Shown: piece by piece, positions 43,836 to 55,071 of the stretch
Layout: every line of letters begins with the position of its first letter
Position numbering within the stretch: the stretch's first letter is position 1
NCBI GenBank assembly: GCA_027886185.1
Contig: WOAB01000864.1
Span: 3,534,001-3,598,000 of the forward strand
Direction: 5' to 3'
Origin: Rheum nobile
Taxonomy: Eukaryota > Streptophyta > Magnoliopsida > Caryophyllales > Polygonaceae
DNA: 64,000 nt
Notes under the pieces: model-generated
What the model was told of the DNA's origin: nothing
Database searches by the model: none
Seen by the model: only the letters and a program-made list of their open reading frames with translations
Translations under genes and position numbers: made by a program

Positions 43836-44560
43836 GGCGTCATGGTGTACTTGAGGGGTGAGGCAGATATAGCCAGAGGAGGCGCCACGATGAAGCACCG
43901 ATGTAGCCAAAGGGCATCACGACGAAACACCGATGTGGCCAGAGGGGGCGTCATGGTGAAGCCCCGATTTAGCTAGAGGGCATCACGGTGAAGCGTCGTT
44001 ATAGCCAGAGAGGGCGTCATGGTTAGACCTGATCAAACATGGGTCCGGGCCGGGTCAGACCCATTTTTTCAGCCCGTTTTTTGTGGGCGGGGTCCGGGCC
44101 ATGCCCGATCATCGGGCCTGAACCCTTAACCATACCCGCCCGAAAATCCGAGCCGGGCCCGCCCGCGGGCAGCCCGGATAGTTATTTGCGATAGTAAGTA
44201 CATGTTTTAAACAACCTGCTTTGTAAAATCATTCCAAAAACCTACTTAATATATTTTACAAGTCCATAACATGCTAAATAAGTAACTTGATAACTTTTTT
44301 TTAATATATTTATATAAATATACAGGCCGTGGGTCGGGCTGAGCGGCCCGTATGGGCGTGAGCCTGTAACCGGGCCCAGCCCGCTTACTCATCCGAGCCG
44401 GGCCAAACGGCCCGTTCGGGCTAGAATCCTTGTCCAAGCCTGTATTATTTGGCGAGCGGGCCAACCCGTATTTGCTCAGGTCTAGTCACAGTGAAGCACC
44501 GTTGTAGCCAAAGGGGCGTCACAGTAAAGCACCGATGTATCCATAGGGCCTTGCGACGGA
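43836..44560. repeat. 33-bp minisatellite in element E, interrupted by a MITE
   Basis: Units of the form ggcgtcatggtgaagcaccg plus atgtagccagag start at about 43836, 43881, 43914, 43946, 43979 and 44013, and again at about 44514 after the MITE. Spacing is 32-34 bp apart from the first. Confidence 0.75.
44024..44484. mobile_element. hAT-type MITE, 461 bp
   Basis: Terminal inverted repeats of about 21 bp start TAGACCTGATCAAAC on the left and TAGACCTGAGCAAAT on the right (reverse complement). The eight-base flanks gtcatggt (44016-44023) and gtcacagt (44485-44492) differ at two positions and fit a hAT-type target duplication. The ends are rich in gggccgggc-type GC blocks and the centre is AT-rich. 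There is no coding capacity. Confidence 0.85.
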
Positions 44561-45657
44561 TGTAGCCAGAGGTACGTGAACATGGTAGTACAACAATAGG
44601 AGATAAGTTTTTCTTTTATTAAATGAATTGACTTTTAGTAAGGAATATGCATAGAATGTAAACAAGATTAGAAATGATACTTTTTTATGGTGGGTCGCGT
44701 TCCAGCTGTGGATGACGGACATGCCTTCAGGGTTGGCCAATTCGTAAGCGCCTTGTCCGACTACCTTTGTGATTTGGTAGGGACCTTCCCAAGTTTGTCC
44801 TAGCTTTCCAACGTTCTCCTCTCTTGTGTTTTGGAATACTTTGCACAAGACCCAATCACCGACTTGGAATGCTTTTATCCTTACATTGCGGTTATAGCTC
44901 CTGGAGGCCCCTTGTTGGTAAGTCGCCATCCTAGTGGTGGCATCGTCGCATAGTTCATCGATAGTGTCTAACATGAACGCCATCAATGATGTATCTCTTT
45001 CCTCCGTGAAGAAGTGATAGAGAAATGTAGGGGCATGCATTTCGACGGGTAGGACAGCTTCACTGTCGAATACTAAAGAGAAGGGTGATTTACTTGTCAG
45101 GGTGTTTGGAGTTATGCGATCCGGACATATGATAGAAGGTAACTCGTCACCCTATAATCTTTTCTCCTTCTTGAGTCGTTTCTTTAGGTTGTTGATAATG
45201 ACTTTGTTGATAGACTAGGCTTGACCGTTGGCTTGGGGATAGCGTTGCATCGATGTGACAAGTTTGATGCCTTGCTCCTTGCAGAATTCATACATCCAGT
45301 TGCTTATGAATTGGGATCCGTTGTCGCAAACAATGGTGTCAGGGTCGTCGAACCTACTTAGGATGTTCTTCCGTATAAAAGTGATGATATGTGAATCTTT
45401 GATCTCCTTGAATGCTTCAGCCTCGATCCACTTGGAAAAATAGTCCGTCATGGCGAGCATGAAGACGCATTGGCCGGACGCAACTGGTAGTTACCGATAA
45501 TGTCCATTCCTTACTTCATGAAAGGCCAAGGGGGTGAGATTGGATGAAGATCTTCGGATGGTTAGTGGGATACCGAGCCGTGTCTTTGACACACACTACC
45601 TTATTTGCATAGTCGATGACGTCTTTTTTCATAGTGAACTAATAGTATCACGCGGTG
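44519..45657 (-). pseudogene. Element E integrase, catalytic core and C-terminus
   Basis: The core is seen at 45460-45215 (TDYFSKWIEAEAF, VCDNGSQFIS, then YPQANGQA up to a stop). The frame resumes at 45040-44519 with the C-terminal module (RNVRIKAFQVGDWVLCKVF, GKLGQTWEGPYQI, SWNATHHKKV). Stops and frameshifts break the stretch between. Element F was inserted at 45658. The rest of integrase lies beyond 49964. Confidence 0.8.
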
Positions 45658-46636
45658 TGACAAGGATCGACTTGGATGAGCTTCGGTGCAAGAGCTTGGC
45701 CGGTCGTCAACCTTCGGCAATCCGGGGAGGCGTCTTTGGGAGCGGGCTGTAGGGCGGCGTTGGAGGCGGCTTGCGGCGGCCTTGGTCTCCAATGGTGGTG
45801 GAGGATGTTAGGAATGGTGGTGCAAAAGGGGCCTGGTGGTGCCGATGTGAGCCTTGACTTATGGAGGATGGAAGAGTGGTGGTTTTGGTGGAAACCCTAG
45901 CGATGGAAGGTGAATTAGGGCTTCGGTTTGAGGGAGGCGTGGAAGCGATGGAGGTGGCACGTGGTGGTGGTTGGGTGGCTTATGAAGTGTAGTTTGAGGG
46001 GTGGAAGCAGCGGCGGTGGAAGGTGGAGGAGCCGAGGGATAGCTTGTTCTCTATGGATGTGACTCACCACGTTGAACAAGGGTTCTTGAACCTAGCTTGG
46101 ATATGACTCACCAAGGGGATTCAAGGAGCAAATTGGCTGCTTTGATACGACTCACAAAGAAGCAATTTGCATGAGCTTAAGGATGACAATTCTCTCTTGA
46201 GAGTGTTTTCTTGATTCAAAATTAAGCTAAAATGAAAACAAGGGAGGGGGCGGCTATTTAACCCTAGCAAGCCGGCCCTCACGTGATTTGTTTGCAGAAA
46301 TTACAACTTAAAAACATGCATGAAATGCTAAACCAAAGTCTCATAATGTCATGAAATCAATGTCTCAAAAAGGCCCTTGAAAAGTGCCTTAGGTCTCGTT
46401 TGGCGCCGAGATTGTCATCAAGGAGAAGAAGTCTCCTAGACGACTAGTTGAAGGTCCAAGTGTGGCGAGTCCAAGGTGGAGCTTTGGCTTGTAGTTCCCT
46501 AACCTTGGCTCGTGTGAGCCTCATGGGTGCGCCCTCTTCTTGGCTCGATGGATCTTCTCGGCTAGGCTCATGGTTGGCTAGCCTTGGTGAGCGCCTTGGC
46601 TCGGAGGACTTGACTTGATGGGAAGGATTCACATCA
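45658..46636 (-). repeat. 3' LTR of element F
   Basis: TG...CA ends (TGACAAGGATCG to ATTCACATCA on plus). The last 64 codons of the polyprotein tail are encoded inside it (46636-46444). TTAAATA on the minus strand near 46255-46262 is a TATA candidate. Three gtgactcacc/gatatgactcacc motifs occur near 46058-46150. Confidence 0.9.
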
Positions 46637-48026
46637 TCCTCCCCTCCTTGAAAAGGATTCGTCCTCGAATCTAGCCCTTGCTCTTGCTCTTCTTCATCTA
46701 CCAAGTAGGGAGTAAGGTCGGCAACATTGAACACATCATGCACTCCATAAGTAGGCGGAAGTCCACCTTGTAAGCATTGTTGTTGATGCGTTCAAGGACT
46801 TGAAATGGTCCATCTCCCCTTGGCTTGAGCTTGGAGTCTCTAAGGGTGGGAAACCTCTCCTTCCTTAGGTGCACCCACACTAGCTCTCCCGGCTCCAAGA
46901 TTAGCTCATTTCTCTTCTTGTTGGCCTGCTTGGCATATTGGGTAGTCCTCTTTTCTAGCTCGGCCCTTGTCTCTTCATGGAGCTTCTTGATCTTGAGTGC
47001 TTGATCCATGCCTTCTTCACTTTGTGAACCTTGTTTGAGTTGTTGAAGCCTCTCATGAATCCGGGCTGCAAAGTTCTCCGAGACAAACCGATGCTTGAGT
47101 GCCAACTTGAGCTCTTCCCAAGTGTCAATAGGGTCATAGCCGGCTTGTGCTCTCTCCTCCTTGTCCTCGGCCCACCATTGATCCGCAAAGCCTTCAAAGC
47201 AGATGCTAGCCACGACAACTCTTTGGGCATCATTGAGGTTTTGGAAATCAAAGACTTGCTCGGTCTTATTAATCCAATTGAGGCACTCTTCCGGGTCAGC
47301 CAACTTGCCAAACTTTTCCACGTCCAAGTTGGTCTTGGGCATCCTTGGTTGATCATAGTCATGGTTCCTTGGCGGGTAGTAGCCTCGGCCACCTTGTTGG
47401 AAGGGATCTTGTTGTCTTTCATATCTATCTCCTTGATCAAACATATCATCTTGCCTTGCACCTTGTCCAGCTGCACGTCCCAAGCCTAGGCCTTGCCTAC
47501 GGCCTTGGACATTCCTCAATGGAAGGGTGAGAGGCGCCGTGAACCTAGCTTGGCTCCCTTGCGGCTCATAGGTGGCATTCACCTCCTCATGAAGCTTTCT
47601 CGCATCTTGGCCTGGAAAATTAGTGGCCACAGCTGGAAACATAGAAGTTATAGGCGCGGAGAGTGGGAGAGTCATACCTTGGAAGTCACTAGAGGAACTG
47701 ATGGCCGATGCTTGACTGGCGGAGGCACCGGGCAAGGTGGGTATGGCCATGTCGCCGGGCTTGTTGTGGGAAGAAGTAGCTTCCAATTATGAGGGCAGAA
47801 TGCTCACACAAATCCTTGACATGTCATCCAACTTGTGCTCGGAGGCCTCGACTCTAGCCTCTAGCCTTCTCATGGCCGCTTGGTTCTCTCGTTGGGATTC
47901 CAGTATTTGCCCATCAAGGCGGCTCTCTATCCCTCTTAGGATCTCCATGACAGATTCTAAGGTGGGTGGCTCATTGATGGTCAAGGCGCTTTTGCCCCCA
48001 CCGGATTCCTTGAGGTTGTCTCCCAT
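46444..48026 (-). pseudogene. Element F Gag fused to the integrase C-terminus
   Basis: ATG 48026 (MGDNLKESGG) opens a coiled-coil N-terminus that stops at TGA/TAA near 47787. The same region continues 47786-46698. It has a Gln/Arg/Gly-rich stretch and a capsid-type domain (PRMPKTNLDVEKFGKLADP, WADQWW-type segment) ending near SEEGMDQALKIKKLHEE. It passes with no break into the integrase C-terminal module (ELILEPGELVWVHLRKERFP, GDGPFQVLERINNNAYKVDF). A frameshift near 46760 precedes the basic tail (RLTRAKVRELQA) that ends in the LTR at 46444. The fusion is in frame. Confidence 0.85.
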
Positions 48027-48966
48027 GATAACCTAGCAAAAGCACTAAAAGCGCAACCACAAGATAATCAAAGAAAATGGTCCCTTGAGCACACACAAGG
48101 GCCCACACAATCTGAAATTATCAAGCACAAAGTGTTCACAAGAAATAGCAAGCTCAAGTGAGGTTACGAGCTAGGTTTGTGGGTAGGGTAAAAATTGGTG
48201 TATATTTTCACTACCAAGTCGGAACCACAAGCAATGGAAAGGAAGGTACCGACCACAATCACACCCAAGCAGCCACAAACAAATCAACACCTCACGTAAA
48301 CAAAAGAAAGAAAAGAAAGAAAATTTGCTCTTCAATGGCTCACTTTTTCTATAGCCTCTCCTATTTAGGCCGGGTTTTTCTTGAGCACTTTTCTTCTCTT
48401 TTTTTTTTTTTTTTTTGAGCAAGCTACAAGTTTTTAAGCTTATTACAATACTGAATTAACAATCAAAGTCTCACAAAATTTCGAGAACAATCACACCAAC
48501 AATCTTCTCTTTTTGCACAATTTCGGTGTTGTCTTAGCCCCAAGAAATGTAAAAGTGAAATTCCCTTAACCTAAATCCAAAGCTTGATTTATGCAGCAAC
48601 TTAGTAAGCAAGAATATACACCAAAGTCAAGGTAAAAGTCGTGGCTAAGGATTGGCTGCAAAGAGGAGATATTGAATGCTAGCAAATATGATAATAAAGC
48701 CAAATAAGGAAAGTAATGAACTAGCAAATGATGGCTGATTTGAGTTACGTTTTTTTTGTGTTTTGTAACTGGATTTTGAGCATGCCAACGGTCTCCTTCA
48801 ACCTCAGAAAGTTCAGAAGTCGAAGCAAGCAAAAGATCAAGACAACAATGGAGAAATGCACAAAACAAGGCCAAATTCGGAAGTTAAAGTCTAGACAACC
48901 TAAGCTTGCACTTCTAATGAACAAATTGCACTAAAGAAAGACAGATTTGATGGCCAAACCTTGCGT
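48027..48966 (-). other. Element F 5' leader (no gene)
   Basis: About 940 bp between primer site and gag start, with a T-tract at 48396-48417. No supported reading frame. Confidence 0.55.
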
Positions 48967-48979
48967 GGCTCTGATACCA
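48967..48979 (-). other. Primer binding site of element F (initiator tRNA-Met)
   Basis: The minus strand TGGTATCAGAGCC is exactly complementary to the plant initiator tRNA-Met 3' end and lies two bases from the LTR. Confidence 0.88.
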
Positions 48980-48981
48980 CT

Positions 48982-49959
48982 TGACAAGGATCGACTTGGA
49001 TGAGCTACGGTGCAAGAGCTTGGCCGGTCGTCAACCTTCGGCAATCCGGGGAGGCGTCTTTGGGAGCGGGCTGTAGGGCAGCGTTGGAGGCGGCTTGCGG
49101 CGGCCTTGGTCTCCAATGGTGGTGGAGGATGTTAGGAATGGTGGTGCAAAAGGGGCCTGGTGGCGCCGATGCGAGCCTTGACTTATGGAGGATGGAAGAG
49201 TGGTGGTTTTGGTAGAAACCCTAGCGATGGAAGGTGAATTAGGGCTTCGGTTTGAGGGAGGCGTGGAAGCGATGGAGGTGGCACTTGGTGGTGGTTGGGT
49301 GGCTTATGAAGTGTAGTTTGAGGGGTGGAAGCGGCGGCGGTGGAAGGTGGAGGAGCCGAGGGATAGCTTGTTCTCTATGGAAGTGACTTACCACGTTGAA
49401 CAAGGGTTCTTGAACCTAGCTTGGATATGATTCACCAAGGGGATTCAAGGAGCAAATTGGCTTCTTTGATATGACTCACAAAGAAGCAATTTGCATGAGC
49501 TTAAGGATGACAATTCTCTCTTGAGAGTGTTTTCTTGATTCAAAATTAAGCTAAAATGAAAACAAGGGAGGGGCGGCTATTTAACCCTAGCAAGCCGGCC
49601 CTCACATGATTTGTTTGCAGAAATTACAACTTAAAAACATGCATGAAATGCTAAACCAAAGTCTCATAATGTCATGAAATCAATGTCTCAAAAAGGCCCT
49701 TGAAAAGTGCCTTAGGTCTCGTTTGGCACCGAGATTGTCATCAAGGAGAAGAAGTCTCCTAGACGACTAGTTAAAGGTCCAAGTGTGGCGAGTCCAAGGT
49801 GGAGCTTTGGCTTGTAGTTCCCTAACCTTGGCTCGTGTGAGCCTCATGGGTGCGCCCTCTTCTTGGCTCGATGGCTCTTCTCGGCTAGGCTCATGGTTGG
49901 CTAGCCTTGGTGAGCGCCTTGGCTCGGAGGACTTGACTTGATGGGAAGGATTCACATCA
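48982..49959 (-). repeat. 5' LTR of element F
   Basis: 978 bp, matching the 3' LTR with about 17 differences. It carries the same internal copy of the polyprotein tail (49955-49767), here not connected to a coding region. Confidence 0.9.
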
Positions 49960-49964
49960 CGGTG

Positions 49965-52700
49965 TGAGCACGTAAAGTGAGATTTCTTCCTCTAGAGTGA
50001 TTGCCACATTCCCGTTCATGGAGTTCCTGCAACGTGTTCTGGATTTCTTCCTCGTGGAGACAACACAGGTAATATCCAGTAGTGGACCATTTGAGTAGCA
50101 TGTCATCGGTGAGGACAAAAGTGGACGCCTTGGCGCAAAGTCGTCATGCCTCATTCTTATCGAGTGGCAGTTTGTCGTGCTTGAGTCAATTATAAAGTGG
50201 AGTGGTCTAATAGTCAAATTCGTTAGAGCAACAGACCTGTATGTTGGATGGTTAGATGATGGTTGGCACTTCTATATGAAGAAATAGAATTTTCTGGTAT
50301 TCTCTATGGTCAATGATAGAGCCGAGATTAGTCAATGCATCGGCTTTAGCATTGGTGTCCTTGGGAACCTATTTGATGTTAAATGTGTCGAAGGTCTTCA
50401 TGATGTCATGGATGATTTCCAGATAGGCCTTCATCTTAGAGTCGTGTGTCACATATGCTCCATTGATTTGGTTCATTATGAGCATGGAGTCGCATATTAC
50501 TTCTAGATTCCTCACGCCTGTCTCATTGGCCAAAGTGATGCTAGTCACGAATGCCTCGTATTCTTCCTCGTTGTTTGTTGCTTTGAATTCACCTCGCACA
50601 ATTTGGCTATCATATCGCCCTGTGGCTATTTTAGGACAACCCCTAGTCCGACGTCGTTCTGATTGGAAGCGTCATCGGTGTATAAGGTCTACTTTAGTGG
50701 AGTAGGGTTATCGACTTGCAACAATTCTCTTATTACTTATTCTCCGTAGGTTGGGCTGAAATCGGCCATAAAATCTGCCAAAGCTTGCGAATTGATTGTT
50801 GTGCACGTCTCGTATTGAATGTCGTAGCCGCTGAGGTGCACTGCCCACTTCGTCATCCTCTCGGATAGCTCTGGTTTGTTCATCATGTTCCGGATTGGAT
50901 AGTTGGTCTTGACTTTGATGGTGTGAGCCTCGAAATAGGGCCTTAACTTGATGGATGCGGTAATGAGGGACAATGTGTGTTTCTCCATGGGCGAATATAT
51001 TGTCTATGCGTCTTGTAAGGTTTTACTTACATAGTAGACGGGAAGTTGCTCGCCTTCTTCCTCTCTTACTAGGATGGCGCTTACTGCCGTTTCCGTGACC
51101 ACCAAGTATATTTATAAGGTTTTGCCGTCTTTTGGCTATGAAAGTAGGAGAGGATAAGTTAGGTACCTTTTTAACTCTTGGAACACTTCTTTGTGTTCAC
51201 TTATCCACTCGAATGATTTGTTCTTCTTCAAGATGTCATAGAACAAGCAATTCATGTTTGATGCCTTTGAGATAAATCTGTTGAGTGCGGAGACCCTACC
51301 TGACAACTTCTGGACGTCTTTTACGCATCGCGTGGATTGGAGATCCATAATTGCTCTAATTTGATCGAGATGGGCTTCGATCCCCTGTTGTGTCACTATG
51401 TCGCCCAAGAATTTGCCTGATGAGGCTCCAAAAGAACATTTGGTGGGATTCAACTTCATTTCATATTTCTCTAGGATTCTGAAGGCTGTCTTTAAATGTT
51501 TGTTGTGGTCGAACGCCTTCTTCGACTTGACTAGCATGTCGTCGATGTAGACTTCTATCGTGTCATCGATTTTATCTTTGAACATTCTGTTTACCAATCT
51601 TTAGTAAGTGGCCCCGACATTCTTGAGGCCAAACGACATGACCTTATAGTAGTAGATCCCTTGGTTGGAGACAAAGGTGGTCTTCTCTTGATCCTCTGGA
51701 CTCATCTGTACTTGGTGGTAACCGCTGAACGCGTACATGAAAGTTAGCATTTCGTGGCCGGCGGCGGCATCGACCATGGTGTCGACTAAAGGAGGTGAAA
51801 AGAGCCTTTAGGATAGGCCTTGTTGAGGTCGGTGAAGTCGATGTAGACTCTCCACTTCCCGTTCTTCATTTGAACCACCACCACGTTTGCTAACCAGTCT
51901 GGATACCGAGCTTCTATGATCTTGCTCGTCCAGTAGTGCTCACACTTCTTCGTCTATCACTTTGTTCCTCTCTAGTGCGAAGTTTCTCCGTTTCTGTTTG
52001 ACATGTGGATGTTGAGGATCCACATTGCGTTTGTAGACGATCACGTTGGGGTTGATGCCGGCCATATCCTCGTGTGTCCATGCAAAACATTCTGAGTGGG
52101 ACAACATGAAGTTGGCTAGTTGCTTTCTCGTATCGTCGGGTATATCTGCATTGATCTACACAACTTGACTAGGTTTAGTAGGATCTAGGATCACCTCGTC
52201 ATGTTCAGGAGGCTCCGGTTGCGTGTAATACGTAGACGCCCTACAGTCCATTAATTGCTATGCTGATTGTACCCTTTTTTTTGCATGATCGTCGGCTTCA
52301 TGGATATCTCGTAGCATTCCTTTGGTAGCCTTTGCTCGCTCTTGATATCTTGCATGCCCTATTTAGAGGGGAACTTGATGGTATGATGATATGTTGAAGG
52401 GACTGCTCTCATGCTATTTATCCAAGGGCGTCCAAGGATGACGTTGTAGGGTGATGGACACTCCATGATCAAGAACTCGACTTATAGGTTTACCCCGCTT
52501 ACGTAGGTGGTTAGTGTGATCTCCCCTAGTGTTTTGCTTACTTCACCGCTGAAACCTACTAACAAGACCGACTTCTTGATAGTCTTCCCGGGTTAGGCCG
52601 AGGCTATGGAGGGCTTCAATCATCATGATGTTTGCTGAGATGTCATTGTCGACCAAGATGCTGTCGTACTAAGGGTGCGTTTGGATTCTCAAAATAATGC
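49965..52700 (-). pseudogene. pol: Element E protease, RT, RNase H, second RNase H and integrase N-terminus
   Basis: Right to left, the domains are as follows. A degenerate protease lies about 52680-52560. RT lies about 52050-51136, with YIDD at about 51538-51549 (EVYIDDMLVKSK) and SFGASSGKFLGDIV. RNase H ends at 50988-50737 (VKTNYPIRNMMNKPELSERM, SQALADFMADF). A second, archaeal-type RNase H lies about 50700-50369 (TNNEEEYEAFV, CDSMLIMNQINGAY). The integrase zinc region lies about 50130-49965 (LHE, HSRGR). Stops and frameshifts occur throughout. The dual RNase H order defines the Tat lineage. Confidence 0.85.
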
Positions 52701-54430
52701 ATTAAAATGCATGACGTGATCAGGATCATCAAATATGATAGGAACATCTCTAAAGTCTTTTCTAGTGACGGTCATTGGCCTTTCGGAGTCAGCTTCTCTT
52801 GCGTGGTGTTTAGCAGTCGACACGGTTGTTCCGCAAATCTCTGACCCTTCGAAGATGCAGTTTACGATCTTGATGTGGGGAGGAGGAGGCGGCGGTGCCT
52901 CTCATTTCCTGTTTTGATCTAGTGTTGCTCTAGCTCTGTCGGTGATTAGGTCTTTGAGGTGCCCCTTTTGAAGTAGTTGCGCGACCTCTTTTCTTAGCGC
53001 GACGCAATCGTCTGTACTTTGCCCTTTTGTCGTAGTGTAGATCACACCATTTCTCAGTGGGGATTCTCTGGTTTCCTGGGCTATCTTACAGCGTCGCCAA
53101 GTTTGCTCATTGTATTAAGCACTCTTTCGTGGTCGACGTTGAATGAATAGTGTTACAGAGAAGGATAGAGGTCTCGATTGCGCTAGAAATCAAGTCAGTG
53201 GTTAGCATTAGCGTTGATTGTTCGATTAAGAGGTTTCGTGTAAAGATAAGGCTTGTAAAGTGACTTGATCTTGTTGATGGGTTTGCTTGGTTGCGGTTCC
53301 TGGGTTTTCTCGGGCAAGAGACCGTCATCTTCTAGTCTAATATATGCCATGGTTTTGGCTTGAACGTCTTCTAAACTTTGGCACATATATTTCGTCAGAT
53401 CACAATATAATTATGATTTTCGGAGCAAGCCTCGCTTGAATGCTTCTATGGTGGTGGGTGTGTCACATCGAGGGATTGACACCTTCATCATTAAATCTGA
53501 TAATGTCATTCCTTACCCACTCTCCAGGTTGTTGTGTGATGCGATAAAGGTCGCTGGACTGAATATGTAGACGTCGGCTACTGGCAAACTGGGTTTTGAA
53601 CATGTTGATTAATCCAGCAAGCGAAGATATGCTTTCATTGGATAGGTGTATGAACAATGTCAAGGCTGAGCCTTTCAGAGTGGATTCGAACCATTTGCAC
53701 ATTACAACTTCCTTTAGATGTTTAGGGACCATGCTCATCATCATATTCTGCTTGTACAATGAAACGTGTTCGTCGAGATATGCTCTCCCATCGTACATAG
53801 GCATGTCGGGCATCGAGTACTTCTTGGGGATTTAGGCGTGATCAATGGTGTCGATGAACGGCGAGTCGGCATAGCACTCGTCTTCTTCTTCTTCAATGGG
53901 CCTTGGTACGCCTGGGATATGGGCAAACCTTTCGTCCAAAGTTTTATGCTTTTCCTGCCATTTACGTTCGATGGTGTCATCGACAATCACCGTTGGGACG
54001 CCATCCATTGGATTGGTTATTTTTGGGTTATATGTGATGTGGCTTGTTGTCACTATTGGTGGGTGTTGGGATCCCCCGTTGTTAGATGGTGGCATCATTG
54101 TTTGAGTAGAAAAGTACGATTTTGCGATGGCGGATTTGAGGTCGAGATGTCTCACAATGTTGTCTCCATGGATGTATTGGAAACGAGATCGTGGTGCTGG
54201 TGGAGACATGTACACATTCTGAGAATATAAATCCTCGTTCTCCCTCATGATCTCTTGGAGTTGCGCTTCGGATTGCGCCTTCTGGGTGTCCCATGATTCC
54301 TCCATAGCTCGCATCATTTTGCGCAATTCCACCATGGTGGTGGCGTATTGGTCTCCTGAGCCGCCCTGATCGACTAGATCGGGTAAGAGCCGCCTTGAGT
54401 GTCATTGTTGGTTGGTCCGTCGTTGGACAT
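52701..54430 (-). pseudogene. gag: Element E gag
   Basis: It starts at ATG 54430, with a stop 18 codons later and a frameshift near 54340. It then reads 54335-53832 (MRAMEESWDTQKAQ helix, IERKWQEKHKTLDERF), passes a TAA at 53832 in the same frame, and continues to 53463 with the capsid-type region (PMYDGRAYLDEHVSLYKQNM, MCKWFESTLKGSAL). A further piece (53386-53195, TMAYIRLEDD) fits the end of gag. No zinc knuckle survives that I can see. Confidence 0.75.
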
Positions 54431-54490
54431 GGTGGTGTGATCGGTGGTGTTTTGTGGCTTGGAAAGAAGGTATAACCTTTTTGACTCCCA

Positions 54491-54508
54491 GTCCCACGAT
54501 GGGCGCCA
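54491..54508 (-). other. Primer binding site of element E
   Basis: The minus strand TGGCGCCCATCGTGGGAC starts with the TGGCGCC common to Tat-lineage primer sites and lies two bases from the LTR. I do not assign the tRNA. Confidence 0.6.
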
Positions 54509-54510
54509 AT

Positions 54511-55071
54511 TACTTTGGGCAAATTTCTTATCGTGATGTTATCCGCTTATTTGTGGAGTATAAGGTCAAGGGTTAAACAATAAATACATGAAGAATGGAT
54601 TGATAGCGAGTAAAGTAGGAATTGTATTACTGCAAGAGTGTATGAATAAGTGAGAATTTAATGTCTTACAAGGCATTGGCATCCTTTTTATATAGGAGTC
54701 CAAGGGTGGTAATACAAGGAATAGGATTTTACTTTTAAGGATAGGAAGATATTTTGTCTTGGAGCCTAAGATAAGATAAATATACATGGTAGACGATATT
54801 TCCTTTTAGCAAATATGGAAAGTATATCTCTAACGGGCGTAAATCTTGATGCGCAAGCCATGCTTAGTTGTCACTATGTTTTCGTGTAAAGGCGCGCTAT
54901 ATTAGGAAATTAAATCTTTCTCATCGCGTCGCGCAACACTCTGTTCTCATGGCCATATATGATAGTCATGGACAGTTTCATCTTTCGTTGATCAATGTCA
55001 GGGTTGATCCATACTTCTCCATCTCAACACGTCGAACCTCTTCGCGTCGACACGATCTAAGGGCCCTAACA
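54511..55071 (-). repeat. 5' LTR of element E
   Basis: Matches 7499-8053 along its length with about 12-15% differences by eye. It starts TA where the partner has TG, and ends ccctaaca. The right flank accat joins the MULE gene. Confidence 0.78.
54685..54694 (-). promoter_or_regulatory. TATA box of the element E 5' LTR
   Basis: The minus strand CTATATAAAAAGG is a canonical plant TATA box. It is conserved in the partner LTR (about 7674-7684) despite the overall divergence. Confidence 0.5.

Larger units (their letters stand above)
45658..49959 (-). mobile_element. Element F: 4.3-kb non-autonomous gypsy retrotransposon with a gag-integrase-tail fusion
   Basis: LTRs lie at 45658-46636 (979 bp) and 48982-49959 (978 bp), with a perfect target duplication CGGTG (45653-45657, 49960-49964), an exact initiator tRNA-Met primer site (48967-48979) and a polypurine tract (complement tcctcccctccttg, 46637-46650). 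The interior is only 2.3 kb and lacks protease, RT, RNase H and the integrase core. LTRs differ at about 17 positions by eye (about 1.7%). It is inserted in E integrase. Confidence 0.92.
7499..55071 (-). mobile_element. Element E: Tat-lineage Ty3/gypsy retrotransposon, hugely expanded by nested insertions
   Basis: LTRs of about 555 and 561 bp lie at 7499-8053 and 54511-55071 in the same orientation, diverged by roughly 12-15% by eye. From the right the minus strand carries a TGGCGCC-type primer site, gag, protease, RT with YIDD, RNase H, a second RNase H and integrase. The dual RNase H is the hallmark of the Tat lineage. An antisense intron-containing ORF lies near the 3' LTR, as reported for other Tat elements. 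Flanks gccgt (left) and accat (right) are consistent with a five-base target duplication after two G-to-A changes. Other elements (B, C, LINE, F, MITE) and a duplication make up most of the span. Confidence 0.8.
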
